A DNA stretch of 31,277 nt from a virus. The notes under the pieces were generated by a model. That model worked only from the letters and a program-made list of their open reading frames with translations, had not been told where the DNA came from and ran no database searches. The position numbers and the translations under genes were made by a program. Shown in pieces: positions 31,259 through 31,277 of the stretch. The stretch covers positions 1 through 31,277 of IMG/VR virus record IMGVR_UViG_3300031565_000226; one strand, given 5' to 3'. Within the stretch, counting starts at the first letter, position 1, and the number at the start of each line of letters is the position of its first letter.

Positions 31259-31277
31259 TATTTTTATGCAACACTTT

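Larger units (their letters stand above)
30830..31277. promoter_or_regulatory. Non-coding regulatory region at the right edge
   Basis: These 448 bases hold no credible gene. The left third (30850-30960) is very AT-rich, with palindromes GGAAATATTTCC (30860-30871) and TAAATTAATTTA (30900-30911). The right part carries the late promoter, a dyad around 31189, a GTACCT dyad around 31251 and short repeats such as AGCTGTGTA at 31010-31018 and 31088-31096. It probably separates the leftward late operon from genes beyond the edge. An origin function is possible but no iteron array or DnaA box was found. Confidence 0.6.

Noticed and set aside
1-31277. tRNA genes, CRISPR arrays, integrase or attachment sites
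   Set aside because: None were found by reading both strands; no repeat array, cloverleaf-like sequence or recombinase motif was seen.

Overview
The window is part of a tailed-phage genome with a short-tail (podovirus) layout. It has a portal, an adaptor, a beta-propeller-type tail nozzle, a beta-helix tailspike and three consecutive ejection-protein candidates. No tape measure, sheath or baseplate gene is visible. The host is probably a Gram-negative (diderm) bacterium, because the lysis end holds an overlapping spanin-like pair. Shine-Dalgarno sites are strong (AAGGAGGT at the capsid gene) and the one clear promoter is a near-consensus sigma70 type. No integrase, tRNA, CRISPR array or insertion sequence is seen.

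Layout. Bases 1-1974 (+ strand) are the end of a replication operon: a DnaB-like helicase cut by the left edge, a GroES-like co-chaperonin and a RuvC-type resolvase, joined by ATGA overlaps. Everything from 30829 back to 2005 is on the - strand and looks like one late operon of about 29 kb. It starts from a TTGACA-N17-TATACT promoter at 30966-30994. In transcription order it encodes: a terminase small-subunit candidate; two very small proteins; a scaffold candidate; an unknown; a decoration candidate; the major capsid protein; TerL; portal; adaptor; tail nozzle; beta-helix tailspike; an unknown; a GNAT acetyltransferase; three ejection-protein candidates; a block of exported carbohydrate-type proteins (12324 to 4611); a small CxxC protein; an M15 endolysin; two small membrane proteins; a second copy of an exported IPT-type protein; and the spanin-like pair.

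The unusual part is 2491-12324. Five proteins there begin with classical signal peptides and are built from Fn3, IPT-like, jelly-roll, DNRLRE-like, polysaccharide-deacetylase and glycosidase-like modules. They sit where T7-like phages place the tail-fibre gene, between the last ejection protein and the lysis genes. The virus thus seems to encode its own late-expressed secretome acting on glycans, or fibres that pass through the Sec pathway. Two paralogous members with near-identical ends bracket the endolysin/holin genes.

The two operons converge at about 2 kb. Each intrinsic terminator lies inside the last gene of the opposing operon, so the two transcripts should overlap antisense by about 380 nt. 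The only long non-coding stretch is 30830-31277. It is AT-rich on its left and carries the late promoter plus several dyad repeats that look like operators, and probably divides the late operon from genes beyond the right edge. Domain calls are by eye, without database searches.
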